A stretch of DNA of 64,000 nt from CALGSZ01 sp042408955 (GCA_042408955.1 JBHOQQ010000087.1:8976-72975); one strand, 5' to 3'. Counted from the first letter of the stretch, positions 51,766-61,149 are shown. Translations and numbers: made by a program. The notes: a model not told the origin generated them from the letters alone.

Positions 51766-53133
51766 ATGGCAAACGCCACGGTTGGTCGGTACTCGCGACG
51801 GCAAGTTCTTCGGGCAACAGCAGGCGCGGCAGCAGCCAGCTTGGCTGCACCATCTCTCATGAGACCTGCTGCAGCAGCGCTGCGCCAGGAATCGGCAAAC
51901 TTCGATTGGCAACGCTTCAAGGGCGAAGAGATCTATGTTCTGCTAGTAACGAACTCCCGCAGCGACCTGCTCGTCAAATACCAGTCAGAATTTGAAGAGT
52001 TGACTGGCATCAAGGTCAATGCCGATGTCGTCCCAGAGCAGCAGCAACGGCAGAAGCAGGTCATCGAATTCACGTCGGGCAATCCCAGCTTCGATGTGAC
52101 GGTCGTCTCCTGGCACGTCCAGAAAGGGCTCTTCGGCCGGGGCAAGTGGCTCCTTGATCTGCGAGACTTCCTCAACGACCCCACCATGACGCCGCCGGAC
52201 TACGATTTCGCCGATTTCCTGCCGGGCGCGGTGGCCTTCTCGACGCAACCCGATGGCAGGATGGATACCCTCCCGTTCTTTACCGACTACTGGATCCTGT
52301 ACTGGAACAAAGAGATCTTCGCGAATAAGGGCGTCACGTTCCCCAACACGCTCGATGAAGTCGTGGCCGCCGCCAAGGCGCTCCACGACCCGGACAAGGG
52401 CATCTACGGCTTTGTCGCCCGCGGGCTGAAGAACGCCAACGTCCCGGTGTGGACCTCCTTTATGCAGGGCTGGGAAGTCAAGCCGGTTGACGAGAACGGT
52501 CAGTTGCAAACCACGAGCGATGCCGCGATTGCTGCCGCCCGCTATTACCAGGAGCTCCTGCGCGAGTATGCGCCGCCCGGCGTCACTGGCTTCAATTGGA
52601 ATGAGTGCCAGACGACTTTCTCGCAGGGCACCGCTGCGATGTGGTTCGACGGCATCGGCTTTGCTACTCCGCTGGAAAACCCAGAGCAATCCAAAGTGGT
52701 CGGGAAGGTCGGCTACGGGCTGCAACCGGCAGGGCCAGTCGCGCGCCACTCCGGCATGTTTGGCGATGGCATCGGCGTGACCGCGGCTTCCAAGAAGGCT
52801 GGGCCCGCATATTTCTATTGCTTGTGGGCGACGAACAAGCGCAATCAGGCTCGCTTGCTTGCGGCCGGTGCCGGTTCTCCGGCACGAGCCTCCGCTTATA
52901 GCGACCCGGAGGCACTAGCCAACCTTGTCGTACCCAAAGAGTGGGTTGATACCCTTGTCGCATCGGGGCAAATCGGCTTGCCATCATTGCCCGAGATCGT
53001 TCCCGTGACTGAGTTCCGCGACATCTTCGGCATCGCATTGACGAACATGATCGAAGGCGCCGATCCAGCCGAGGAGCTCAAGAAAGCGACTGAGGAGTTC
53101 CGCCCCATTCTGGAGAAGAGCCTCCAAGGTTAG
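51766..53133 (+). CDS. Sugar ABC transporter substrate-binding protein (CUT1), Tat-exported
   Basis: 455-residue MalE/UgpB-type binding protein. Twin-arginine leader YSRRQVLRATAGAAA (about residues 6-20), Ala-rich core, cleavage region AAAALRQE. Mature signature: IYVLLVTNSRSDLLVKYQSEFEELTGIKVNADVVPEQ, FTDYWILYWNKEIFANKGV, GTAAMWFDGIGFATP. ATG 51766 with GGGAGG 6 nt upstream. First gene of an operon with two permeases; a LacI repressor is divergent. The two binding proteins on each side of the CebR-type operator probably import related saccharides. Confidence 0.9.
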   Translation: MANATVGRYSRRQVLRATAGAAAASLAAPSLMRPAAAALRQESANFDWQRFKGEEIYVLLVTNSRSDLLVKYQSEFEELTGIKVNADVVPEQQQRQKQVIEFTSGNPSFDVTVVSWHVQKGLFGRGKWLLDLRDFLNDPTMTPPDYDFADFLPGAVAFSTQPDGRMDTLPFFTDYWILYWNKEIFANKGVTFPNTLDEVVAAAKALHDPDKGIYGFVARGLKNANVPVWTSFMQGWEVKPVDENGQLQTTSDAAIAAARYYQELLREYAPPGVTGFNWNECQTTFSQGTAAMWFDGIGFATPLENPEQSKVVGKVGYGLQPAGPVARHSGMFGDGIGVTAASKKAGPAYFYCLWATNKRNQARLLAAGAGSPARASAYSDPEALANLVVPKEWVDTLVASGQIGLPSLPEIVPVTEFRDIFGIALTNMIEGADPAEELKKATEEFRPILEKSLQG

Positions 53134-53159
53134 GCAGAGCGGTCACGCCTTCAATTTGT

Positions 53160-53203
53160 CCCGCGCCGGCTGTCTTCTCAAGCGGGGCCTCGGCCGGCGC
53201 GGG
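53160..53203 (+). promoter_or_regulatory. Intercistronic inverted repeat after CUT1 binding-protein gene
   Basis: CCCGCGCCGGC (53160-53170) is perfectly complementary to GCCGGCGCGGG (53193-53203), 22-nt loop, 26 bp after the binding-protein stop and 29 bp before the permease start. Confidence 0.6.
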
Positions 53204-53232
53204 GCCGCGCCACTTCCGGAGACAAGCCGATC

Positions 53233-54174
53233 ATGTCCAGGGGGATGTCATCCGCGCCCGTCGCAAGTCAGTCCGCCAAGCGCCACCGTGAGCGGAGCCA
53301 GCCAGTTTCATCCTATGCCAGGCGGTGGCGCTACCTCCTCTTCGTCGCCCCCGCGATCACCACTACGGTCGCCGTCATCATCTTCCCGTGGATCTACACC
53401 CTCTATATGAGCCTGCATGACTGGCAAATCGGCTCACCGAGAGTCTTCGTCGGTCTTGATAATTATGCCAATCTTCTTCGCGATGACCGCTTTCACCAGG
53501 CCGTGAGCCGCACATTCGTCTATGCGCTTCTGGCGGTGCTCTTTCCCACCGTCCTCGGCACCATCGCCGCGTTGTTCTTTCACCAGCAATTTCCCCTGCG
53601 CGGTCTATTCAGAACCGTCTATCTCCTCCCCATGATGGCTACTCCCGTTGCCATCGCGCTCGTCTGGACGATGATGTTCCACCCACAGCTTGGCGTGCTC
53701 AACTACCTGCTATCGCTCGTTGGCATCCCACCATCGCGATGGATCTACGACCGCGATACGGTGATACCGACGCTTGCCCTGGTTGAGACTTGGCAATGGA
53801 CACCACTGGTCATGCTTATCGTCCTCGGTGGGTTGGCCGCGCTGCCAACTGATCCACTCGAATCCGCATTGATTGACGGCGCAAATCAGATTCAGCTCTT
53901 TCGCGATATTACGCTGCCAATGATTCTGCCGTTTATTATGGTCGCCGTTGTCCTTCGGATGATTGACGCTCTGAAATCGTTTGACATCATTTTCACGATG
54001 ACCCAGGGCGGACCAGGCACGGCTTCGGAGACCATCAATATCTACTTGTACCTCCAAGCATTTGCGTTTTTCCGCATCGGGCACGCCTCGGCGGTTGTCC
54101 TGGTGTTCTTTCTCATCATCGTCGCATTTTCACTTGCCTTGCTGTGGCTGAGGCAAAAGACACGATGGGCATAA
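53233..54174 (+). CDS. Sugar ABC transporter permease (CUT1, MalF/UgpA-like)
   Basis: 313-residue permease; N-terminal basic tail (RHRERSQP), helix 1 LLFVAPAITTTVAVIIFPWIYTLYMSL, FVGLDNYANLLRDDRF, EAA loop DPLESALIDGANQIQLFRDITLPMILP, and MTQGGPGTASETINIYLY. ATG 53233 is used with GGAG 11 nt upstream; ATG 53245 directly abuts an AGGGGG and is less likely. Overlaps the next permease by 10 bp. Confidence 0.9.
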   Translation: MSRGMSSAPVASQSAKRHRERSQPVSSYARRWRYLLFVAPAITTTVAVIIFPWIYTLYMSLHDWQIGSPRVFVGLDNYANLLRDDRFHQAVSRTFVYALLAVLFPTVLGTIAALFFHQQFPLRGLFRTVYLLPMMATPVAIALVWTMMFHPQLGVLNYLLSLVGIPPSRWIYDRDTVIPTLALVETWQWTPLVMLIVLGGLAALPTDPLESALIDGANQIQLFRDITLPMILPFIMVAVVLRMIDALKSFDIIFTMTQGGPGTASETINIYLYLQAFAFFRIGHASAVVLVFFLIIVAFSLALLWLRQKTRWA

Positions 54175-55037
54175 CAACGACCGCCATCCCTCGCCAACAG
54201 ACCGGCCTGCTCACGGCTCGCCAGCGCCGTCTCCTCCAGCGCGGCGGGTTTTATCTCTGTTTGCTCATTCTCCTGTCACCGGTCTTGTTCGTCTTTCTCT
54301 GGATGCTTTCGCTTTCGCTCAAGCCCAACGTTGAGAACACGGCCTATCCACCCGTGTTCATTCCACATCATCCGACGCTCGCAAACTTCCGGGCCGTATT
54401 CGAGAAGAGCCCGTTTGGTCTGTATACGCGCAATAGCATCATCGTTGCTACGGTTGCCACCTTGCTCTCCCTGCTCCTTGGGGTTCCGGCTGGTTATGGC
54501 ATCGCCAAAGCGCGCTCTCACGCCTTGGCCATCTTCGTCCTCATTGCGCGCATGACACCAGGGCTAAGCTACCTTATTCCCTGGTTCATGCTCTTCCGCG
54601 AGCTTGGCCTCAACAATACGCTCTGGGCGCTCATCATTACCCACCTCATCATTGGTCTGCCTATCACCATCTGGGTGATGATGGGATTCTTCGAGGATCT
54701 GCATCCCGAAATCGAAGAAGCAGCGCTTGTCGATGGTGCTGGCATCTGGGCAGCTTTCCGCGACATCGCTGTGCCATTGGCCCGGCCGGGCATGGTTGTC
54801 GCCGCCATCTTGTCCTTCATCTTTTCCTGGAACAACTTCATCTTCGCGGTAGTGCTGGCCGGCCGCGAGACACGGACCCTGCCAGTGGCGGTCTTCAACA
54901 TCCTGACATTTGAGCAATTGGTTTGGGGCGAGCTTGCCGCCGCCGCCCTGGTCGTCACTGCCCCAGTATTGCTTCTGACGCTCCTCGTCCAGCGTCAGAT
55001 CGTCGCTGGATTGACCGCTGGCGGCATGAAGGGCTAA
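54165..55037 (+). CDS. Sugar ABC transporter permease (CUT1, MalG-like)
   Basis: 290-residue permease with helices at about residues 27-50 and following, EAA loop EIEEAALVDGAGIWAAFRDIAVPLARPG, FSWNNFIFAVVLAGRETRTLPVAV and C-terminal RQIVAGLTAGGMKG. ATG 54165 overlaps the stop of the partner permease; a GTG at 54144 lies deeper in that gene. No ATPase gene follows, so an MsmX/UgpC-type shared ATPase is needed; the UgpC-like gene at 27.1-28.3 kb is a candidate. Confidence 0.9.
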   Translation: MGITTTAIPRQQTGLLTARQRRLLQRGGFYLCLLILLSPVLFVFLWMLSLSLKPNVENTAYPPVFIPHHPTLANFRAVFEKSPFGLYTRNSIIVATVATLLSLLLGVPAGYGIAKARSHALAIFVLIARMTPGLSYLIPWFMLFRELGLNNTLWALIITHLIIGLPITIWVMMGFFEDLHPEIEEAALVDGAGIWAAFRDIAVPLARPGMVVAAILSFIFSWNNFIFAVVLAGRETRTLPVAVFNILTFEQLVWGELAAAALVVTAPVLLLTLLVQRQIVAGLTAGGMKG

Positions 55038-55202
55038 GCAGGACGATCTGCCTCTCCCAGTGCGCTAGCGTTTCGCGCCTCAAGCGGTACCCTATCTCGC
55101 CATGGGGACGTCCTGCGCCGGCCGCAGGAGCCAGATGCAGTTCTGCACAAATCCGGCATGCCTCGGGCGCAACGCGAGGCCGCCGGTTGGTATGATTCGA
55201 CC

Positions 55203-57005
55203 ATGCAAAACGTTGGCTATCGCCGTGGAACTCGCCGGCGCGTGACGCGTCGTCATCTGCTGCTCGGCGGCGCGCTCTACGCTACAGGTGTCGGGAGCGT
55301 CCTGGCCGCTCGGGCGCTGCACGATCAACCGGCCCCGCCGGCGCCATCACCAACCCCAACCGCGGGCGTTTTGTCGGACTCCACGCCACCCCCAGCGAGT
55401 TTTCCAGGCGTGATGCAAGCGGCATCTCCGGCGGCGACGCCGGACGTGGCTCGCGGCGCTGCCAACATCTCCCTTGAGCGTGCGTCGGTTCGGCAACTGC
55501 GGCAGGCGCTGGATGCGCGTCAAATCAGCGCGGTTGAGCTTGTCCAAGCTTGCCTGGACCGCATCGCCACCCTCGACCAAGGTGAGACCGGCCTTCATGC
55601 GGTGATCGAGATCAATTCTCGCGCATTCGACGCCGCCGCAGTGCGCGACCGCGATCTCGCCCGTGGCAATCATCGCGGTCCGCTGCACGGTATCCCTGTG
55701 CTGGTCAAGGATGTCTTCGCCACGGTTGATGGCATGGCGAACACGGCTGGATCGCTTGCGCTGCTGACCAATGCGATCACCCGCGAAGCATTTGTGATCA
55801 CCCGGCTCAGGCAAGCTGGCGCCATCATCCTTGGCAAGACGAATCTTACCGAGTGGAGCAATTTCCAAGGAGCCGGCCAAACGAGCGGCTGGAGTCCTCG
55901 CGGCGGTCAGACGCGCAACCCGTATCAGCTTGACTATACTCCCTGGGGATCGAGTTCAGGCTCAGCCGTCGCGGTCGCCGCTGGCTATGCTCCCCTCGCC
56001 GTCGGCGTCGAGACCGACGGCTCGATCGTTTGCCCCGCATCGGCCACTGCTACCGTCGGTCTCAAGCCAACAGTGGGGCTCGTCAGCCGCTCGGGCGTGA
56101 TTCCGATTTCCTTTTCCATGGATTCTCCGGGACCCATCGCGAGGACGGTCGAGGACGCGGCCTACCTGCTTTCCGCCATCGCGGGCTTCGATCCGCATGA
56201 CCCAGCGTACGGTGATCTCGCGTGGCTTTTTCCAGCAGCCCGTTTTTCGGCCTTCCCGGTGCCCGAGCCTGGCACCTCCGATTACACGCAGTTCCTCGAT
56301 CCAGATGGCTTGCGCGGAGCGCGCATCGGCGTCGCCCGCAACGTTTTCTACGATGATGCAGCAAGCGTGCTCGTCGAAGACGTGCTGCCCGTCCTCGAAA
56401 AGGCAGGTGCGACGATTGTCGATCCGGCCGAAATTCCGACTGCCGGTGCGCTAGCCAACGGGATAACCGAATGGAGTGAGACGGTCGTCGAATTCCCCCA
56501 TGCGCTTGAGCAGTATCTTTTGGAGTTCACTGAGGGTCCGCTCCAAAGTCTGGCGGATATTGTGACATGGAACGAGACGCATGCTGGGGAAGCGCTCCCT
56601 CGCTATGGCCAAGAGAACTTTTACGCTGCCCTGGAAAGCGGCTCGATCTGGGACCAGGCCTATCAGGAGACCGTAGCCTACAACCACGAGATGGCGCGCG
56701 ATGCCGGGCTAGACGCGGTGCTCGATGAACTGGAGCTCGACGCGCTGATTGCGCCAACCACCGGTGCCCCACGGCCGATTGCCGAAGGCGATGAAGCTTT
56801 CCCTGGCTCATGTGCTCAGGTGTCGTCCCTGGCTGGCTACCCAATCGTTTCAGTCCCTGTCGGGTATGTTGATGGGCTCCCGGTTGGGATGAGCTTCATG
56901 GGCCGAGCCTTCAGTGAGCCGGTTCTCCTTCGCCTCGCCTATGCCTTTGAGCATATCTACCCAGTGCGGCAATTCCCGGAATTTCGGCTGGGGACACTGG
57001 GCTAA
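55203..57005 (+). CDS. Amidase signature family hydrolase, exported
   Basis: About 600-residue serine amidase of the GatA-like amidase signature family. N-terminal Arg-rich leader with RRVTRRHLLLGGALYATGVG (Tat-like), then a Pro/Ala/Thr-rich linker (about residues 40-85). Catalytic Lys in GIPVLVKDVF, cis-Ser region in WGSSSGSAVAVAAG and nucleophile Ser in VETDGSIVCPAS form the Ser-Ser-Lys triad. C-terminus complete (GLPVGMSFMGRAFSEPVLLRLAYAFE). Start is uncertain: ATG 55203 places the Tat motif correctly, ATG 55158 also is in frame; neither has a good ribosome site. The Tat leader implies export; substrate unknown. Monocistronic. Confidence 0.85.
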   Translation: MQNVGYRRGTRRRVTRRHLLLGGALYATGVGSVLAARALHDQPAPPAPSPTPTAGVLSDSTPPPASFPGVMQAASPAATPDVARGAANISLERASVRQLRQALDARQISAVELVQACLDRIATLDQGETGLHAVIEINSRAFDAAAVRDRDLARGNHRGPLHGIPVLVKDVFATVDGMANTAGSLALLTNAITREAFVITRLRQAGAIILGKTNLTEWSNFQGAGQTSGWSPRGGQTRNPYQLDYTPWGSSSGSAVAVAAGYAPLAVGVETDGSIVCPASATATVGLKPTVGLVSRSGVIPISFSMDSPGPIARTVEDAAYLLSAIAGFDPHDPAYGDLAWLFPAARFSAFPVPEPGTSDYTQFLDPDGLRGARIGVARNVFYDDAASVLVEDVLPVLEKAGATIVDPAEIPTAGALANGITEWSETVVEFPHALEQYLLEFTEGPLQSLADIVTWNETHAGEALPRYGQENFYAALESGSIWDQAYQETVAYNHEMARDAGLDAVLDELELDALIAPTTGAPRPIAEGDEAFPGSCAQVSSLAGYPIVSVPVGYVDGLPVGMSFMGRAFSEPVLLRLAYAFEHIYPVRQFPEFRLGTLG

Positions 57006-57247
57006 CTTGGATGATCCGCCTAGAGTGAGACGTTGCGGCTGCGAATCCTCCGCGTTCCGAGCAATATCTTGCCCTGGCTGCGGTTACACACAGTTTGACC
57101 ATTCCCCGAAAACGACCGGCTCCAGCGGGTTTTGTGCGCGGGTGCGCGGAGTGAGAGCCACGCGCGGGCATTGTGCTCAGGCCATCACCTTTCGCGGCGG
57201 CTTCTGCCCCCATCGCACGTTATCATCTCTCGCCGAGAAAGGAAGGA

Positions 57248-57952
57248 ATGATGCGGCGCGAAGATATTACGACGGTGACGTTCGATTGTTACGGGACCTT
57301 GATCGATTGGGAAGGTGGCCTCGGTTGCTTCCTGTATGACCTCGCCCTGCGGCACGGCGACACGCAGGCACCGGATGGCAAAACCCTGCGAGAGCGCTGG
57401 GAAGCGATCCAATTCGAGATCATTCAAGGACCATTTCGCCTCTATGAAGATGTGCTGAGCGAAAGCCTGCGGATGTGGTGCGAGGAACGCGGCTATCCCT
57501 ACACGGACGACGATGGCCGGGCGCTCGCCCGATCGATGCGAGCGTGGCAGCCCTTCCACGACACCCGGCCCGCTCTGGAGCGAGCGCGGCAGGCCGGCCT
57601 CCGCCTTATGATCATCTCGAACACGCAGCGGGCAATCATCGCGCACTCGCTGAAGCACATCGGCGTGCCGTTTGACGACGTCGTCACGGCGGAAGATTGC
57701 CAGGCGTATAAACCGTCTCCCACGGTCTTCGAGCAAGCGCTTGCTCGCATCGGTGAGCCAGCAAACCGTCTGCTTCACGTGGCATTCGGGTTCAAGTACG
57801 ACATCGGCCCGGCTCAGCGCTTTGGCTGGAAAACCGCCTGGGTGAACCGCAACGCCGAGCCTCAGCCACCCGGTGTATCACCGGATGCTGTCTGGCGCGA
57901 CCTTTGGGGGCTTGCCGCCCTGGCCGGCTATCCTTATCCAGGTGAATCGTGA
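57248..57952 (+). CDS. HAD hydrolase, haloacid dehalogenase type II-like
   Basis: 234-residue HAD-superfamily enzyme with cap type I. FDCYGTLIDWEGG carries the nucleophile Asp, IISNTQ is motif II, the Lys of AYKPSPTVFEQAL is motif III and the loop after LLHVAFGFKYDIGPA takes the place of motif IV (HV..S..D in 2-haloacid dehalogenases). FDCYGT and the K-P-S-P motif are typical of (S)-2-haloacid dehalogenases. ATG 57248 or 57251 is placed by AAGGAAGGA. It could be a phosphatase instead; motif IV does not show the usual paired acidic residues. Confidence 0.8.
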   Translation: MMRREDITTVTFDCYGTLIDWEGGLGCFLYDLALRHGDTQAPDGKTLRERWEAIQFEIIQGPFRLYEDVLSESLRMWCEERGYPYTDDDGRALARSMRAWQPFHDTRPALERARQAGLRLMIISNTQRAIIAHSLKHIGVPFDDVVTAEDCQAYKPSPTVFEQALARIGEPANRLLHVAFGFKYDIGPAQRFGWKTAWVNRNAEPQPPGVSPDAVWRDLWGLAALAGYPYPGES

Positions 57953-57964
57953 ACAGGACTGGAC

Positions 57965-58912
57965 TCAGGCCGGCTCCGGCTCGGGAACCGGCGGACGCCA
58001 GGCGCACCGCGACAGCCAGACGCTGGCAATGACCGCGGCCGCGGTGAGCGCGGTCCAGGCATCAACTCGCTCGCCAAGGAGCAGGATGGCCCAGCCGAAC
58101 GACAGAATCGGCTGCACAAGCTGCAACTGGCCAATCCGTGCGATCCCGGCCAGGGTCATGCCGCGATACCAGGGGAAAAAGCCAAGGTAGGCGGGAAACG
58201 CGGCCAGGCAGATCAGCGCCAGCCAAGCCTGGAGCGAGATCGCATCGGCTCTCCTGGTAATGCTCACGATGACAGGTCCGGCGAGCAACGGCGCGGCGCA
58301 GATCAGCGTCCACGAGATCACGCGCCAGCCGCTGATCAGCCGCGCAAGTCGCGCCGCTTCAACATGTCCAAACGAGGAAGCCACCATTGCCAGGAACAAG
58401 AGCAGGTCCCACCACTGCGGTAACCCGGCTCCCTGGACCGAGGCAAATGCGAAAACGGCGACGACGCCGAATGCGACCGCGCCCCAAAACCGGCGTGGCG
58501 GGTGCTCGCCCGCGCGCAACGCGGCAAAGACCGCTGTCAAGGCCGGTTGAAGACCCGAGACGACCGCTCCATGGGTTGAGGGCAGGTGCCGCAGTGCAAT
58601 CGCGGTCAGAATAGGGAATCCGATGGTGACGCCCAGCGCCACGCGAAAGAACACGGGCCAGTCGGTCCGCCGTGGTAAGGGCTCGCGCCGGGCAGCAAGC
58701 ACGATCGCCGCGAGCACGCTGGCAAGCAGACCGCGCCCGAGCCCGACCACAACCGGTCCCATCTCCGGCACCGCATAGCGAGTGAGCGCGGGTGTCAGGC
58801 TGAACGCCAGGACGCCGGCGAATCCGAGCGCATAGCCACGACGGTCGCTGGCCTGTGCTGCCACACGGGAGGCGGCGACAATGCCGGACTTTGCTTCGGC
58901 GCCCACCCTCAA
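57965..58912 (-). CDS. EamA/DMT-family transporter
   Basis: 315-residue membrane protein with about ten helices and two EamA repeats (LGFAGVLAFSLTPALTRYAVPEMGPVVVGLGR; LQAWLALICLAAFPAYLGFFPWYRGMTLAG). C-terminal tail is Pro/Glu-rich. Start at TTG 58912 overlaps the SerA stop (TTGA), so translation may be coupled to the HAD-SerA protein; GTG 58906 is an alternative. DMT exporters of this group excrete amino acids or related metabolites. Coupling with a serine-biosynthesis enzyme suggests export of serine or a related amino acid, which is inference. Confidence 0.82.
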   Translation of the reverse strand: MRVGAEAKSGIVAASRVAAQASDRRGYALGFAGVLAFSLTPALTRYAVPEMGPVVVGLGRGLLASVLAAIVLAARREPLPRRTDWPVFFRVALGVTIGFPILTAIALRHLPSTHGAVVSGLQPALTAVFAALRAGEHPPRRFWGAVAFGVVAVFAFASVQGAGLPQWWDLLLFLAMVASSFGHVEAARLARLISGWRVISWTLICAAPLLAGPVIVSITRRADAISLQAWLALICLAAFPAYLGFFPWYRGMTLAGIARIGQLQLVQPILSFGWAILLLGERVDAWTALTAAAVIASVWLSRCAWRPPVPEPEPA

Positions 58913-61149
58913 TCAGCCGTAGCGAGCGCCTCGCGCATCAACGCGACCCGCGGCTGGGCTGGCGGGAGCGACACGCGATAGACCCGCTCCAAGCCGGGGA
59001 TCGCCCGAATCTCCTCCAGGGCGCCATCGGGGATCGGATCGTCGACGTTGACGACCATGATGGCCTCGCCGCCCCGGTGATGACGTCCGACTTCCATGCC
59101 AGCGATATTGACTCCATGCCGGCCGAGGATCGTGCCCACCCTGCCGATAACGCCCGGTACATCCCGGTGGTGGGTAATCAGGACTTCGCCAGCAAGCGGC
59201 CGGTCCAGCGAGAAGCGATCCACGGCCACGATGCCCGCGTTCTGCCGGTCCCACGAGACCCGCACCTGGTGCGATGGCTCGCCCGTCGTCTCGAAGGAGA
59301 ACGACGGCTCAACCTTAGGATCGCGCGTCCCAGCATTGACGCGAATCTCCATCCCAAGCTCGCGAGCAATGAGATGGGCATTGACAGGCGTCACCCGGTG
59401 ATGCGTCCACCGGTTGAGCGCCTCAGCCAGCATCGCGCTGGTAACGTGCTCGGTCACGTCGGCCGGGACACAGCCGTTGACTGTTACGCGAATGGCCGCC
59501 GGTGGCGTCGGCTCCAACACCGCGAGGAGATGTCCCGCAGCGCCCGCTACGGTCGTCAACCGCTGCAATTCCGGCGCAAGGAGGGACGCTGGTGGCAAAT
59601 TCACGGCATTTGGCACCGCCTGTCCAGCCAGTGCGGCGATGGTCGAGCGGCTAATCATCTCGCCAACGGCCGCTAGGGCTTCCGCGCTCGATCCGCCCGT
59701 GTGCGGAGTCAGCACCACGTTGGGCAAGCCGAAGAGCGGGCTGCTCGTGCAGGGCTCCTGAGGGAACACATCCACTCCTGCTCCCCGGATGCGCCCACGC
59801 CGCAGCGCATCTGCCAGTGCTTCCTGATCAACAACATCACCGCGAGCACAATTGAGAACGATCGCGTCTGGCTTGAGGAGTTCGATCCGTTCCGCGTCGA
59901 GCATGTGGCGAGTCTCAGGCGTGGACGGCACATGAAACGTGACGACATCAGAGCGGCGGAGCAGCGTCTCGTAATCGACAGGTGTGACCCCAAGTTCCTC
60001 GAAGCGCTCCTCGGTAACGTACGGGTCGTAGGCGATCACGGTCATCTCGAACACCTTGAGGCGCTGGGCAACGACCGACCCAACCCGGCCCAAACCGACG
60101 ATGCCCGCCGTGCGGCCACGCAAATCAATCGGCGCGATCTTCTTGCGCTCCCACCGTCCGGCGTGAGTAGATACGTTGGCGGGAATAATTTGCCGGGTCA
60201 GCGCCAGCAACAACGCGATCGTGTGCTCGCTGGCCGAATAGCGATTGGCGCCTGGTGCGTTGAGGACGAGGATGCCAGCGCGTGTCGCCGCCTCAAGGTC
60301 GATGTTATCAACGCCGACTCCAGCCCTCGCAATCACGCGGAGCCGTGGCGCGGCGGCGATCACCTCGGCGGTTACCTGCGTCTCACTGCGGACGATCAGT
60401 GCATCAGCATCCGCGATAGCCGCCAGGAGTGCTGCGCGGTCCGTGCCATCAACATCGACGAGCTCACCGTGCTGCTGCAAGTACTCCCGAGCGCCAGGAT
60501 GAATCGCGTCGGATACCACGATCTTTGGTAGCCGCACTACGCTCAGGGCGGCAGCGAGCCGCTCGGCGGCCTCCCGCTCCAAGTGGGCGATGATCGCCAT
60601 GAGCCCATCCACGGGAATGACGCCTGGGATATCGATGGGCGCGCCGTCGGGAGTCACGAGAAAGCAGCCGATGCCAGACTCGGCGTAATGCCGGGCATGC
60701 CGCGGGCTATCCTCGACCGCGTAGGTGCAGCCATAGCTAGCGGCCACGGTCGCCTTGTCATCGGCAAAGATGATCTCGACCTCCGGGAATCCATGCCGCC
60801 GCAACCAGCCAATCGTCATTTCAGCGGACGCGGCTGGCCTGGCAGTCAGGATGCGGACATGCTCCTTGCCAAGCAGTTCGACCAGCCGGCCGAGGAATGC
60901 TTGCGCCTCGGGTGCCGGCTCTAGTTGTGAGGCCGGGCCATCAGCGCTGTACACCCAATCTCGAACTGCCTGCGGAACGTTCAGACCGGCAGAGTCGACA
61001 AATGCCCGCTCCGGTAGATCGAGACCGAACCGGGCAGAAGCCGCCAGCGCAAGCGGCCGTGGGTGCTCGGTCAGTACGCCGTCAAGATCGACAGCAACAC
61101 GCAGCGCCGGCATTCCGGCGCGTCCATTCGCGATGAAACCAGGTCGCAA
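58909..61149 (-). CDS. serA: HAD phosphatase-like domain fused to D-3-phosphoglycerate dehydrogenase
   Basis: 746-residue bifunctional-looking protein. Residues about 15-200: HAD-like domain of the 5'(3')-nucleotidase type with VDLDGVLTEH (Asp21, Asp23), Thr in LTARPA, Lys in ADDKATVAASYG and acidic motif IV VEDSPRHARHY. Residues about 205-515: D-3-phosphoglycerate dehydrogenase, NAD fold GIVGLGRVGSVVAQR, catalytic Arg in NCARGDVVD, Glu in VFPQEPC, His in TPHTGGSS. Then an ASB-like domain (about 530-660) and a C-terminal ACT domain (EVLITHHRDVPGVIGRVGTIL on). It would oxidise 3-phosphoglycerate in serine synthesis. Start uncertain: TTG 61149 (GGGGGA 5 nt upstream) or ATG 61113. Both domains look intact, so this is a real fusion, not a frameshift. 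Confidence 0.88.
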   Translation of the reverse strand: MRPGFIANGRAGMPALRVAVDLDGVLTEHPRPLALAASARFGLDLPERAFVDSAGLNVPQAVRDWVYSADGPASQLEPAPEAQAFLGRLVELLGKEHVRILTARPAASAEMTIGWLRRHGFPEVEIIFADDKATVAASYGCTYAVEDSPRHARHYAESGIGCFLVTPDGAPIDIPGVIPVDGLMAIIAHLEREAAERLAAALSVVRLPKIVVSDAIHPGAREYLQQHGELVDVDGTDRAALLAAIADADALIVRSETQVTAEVIAAAPRLRVIARAGVGVDNIDLEAATRAGILVLNAPGANRYSASEHTIALLLALTRQIIPANVSTHAGRWERKKIAPIDLRGRTAGIVGLGRVGSVVAQRLKVFEMTVIAYDPYVTEERFEELGVTPVDYETLLRRSDVVTFHVPSTPETRHMLDAERIELLKPDAIVLNCARGDVVDQEALADALRRGRIRGAGVDVFPQEPCTSSPLFGLPNVVLTPHTGGSSAEALAAVGEMISRSTIAALAGQAVPNAVNLPPASLLAPELQRLTTVAGAAGHLLAVLEPTPPAAIRVTVNGCVPADVTEHVTSAMLAEALNRWTHHRVTPVNAHLIARELGMEIRVNAGTRDPKVEPSFSFETTGEPSHQVRVSWDRQNAGIVAVDRFSLDRPLAGEVLITHHRDVPGVIGRVGTILGRHGVNIAGMEVGRHHRGGEAIMVVNVDDPIPDGALEEIRAIPGLERVYRVSLPPAQPRVALMREALATAD

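Noticed and set aside
57006..57247. CxC...CPGC pattern resembling a zinc ribbon downstream of the amidase
   Set aside because: The Cys spacing is irregular, no start with ribosome site exists and the frame continues into the HAD gene in the wrong phase.
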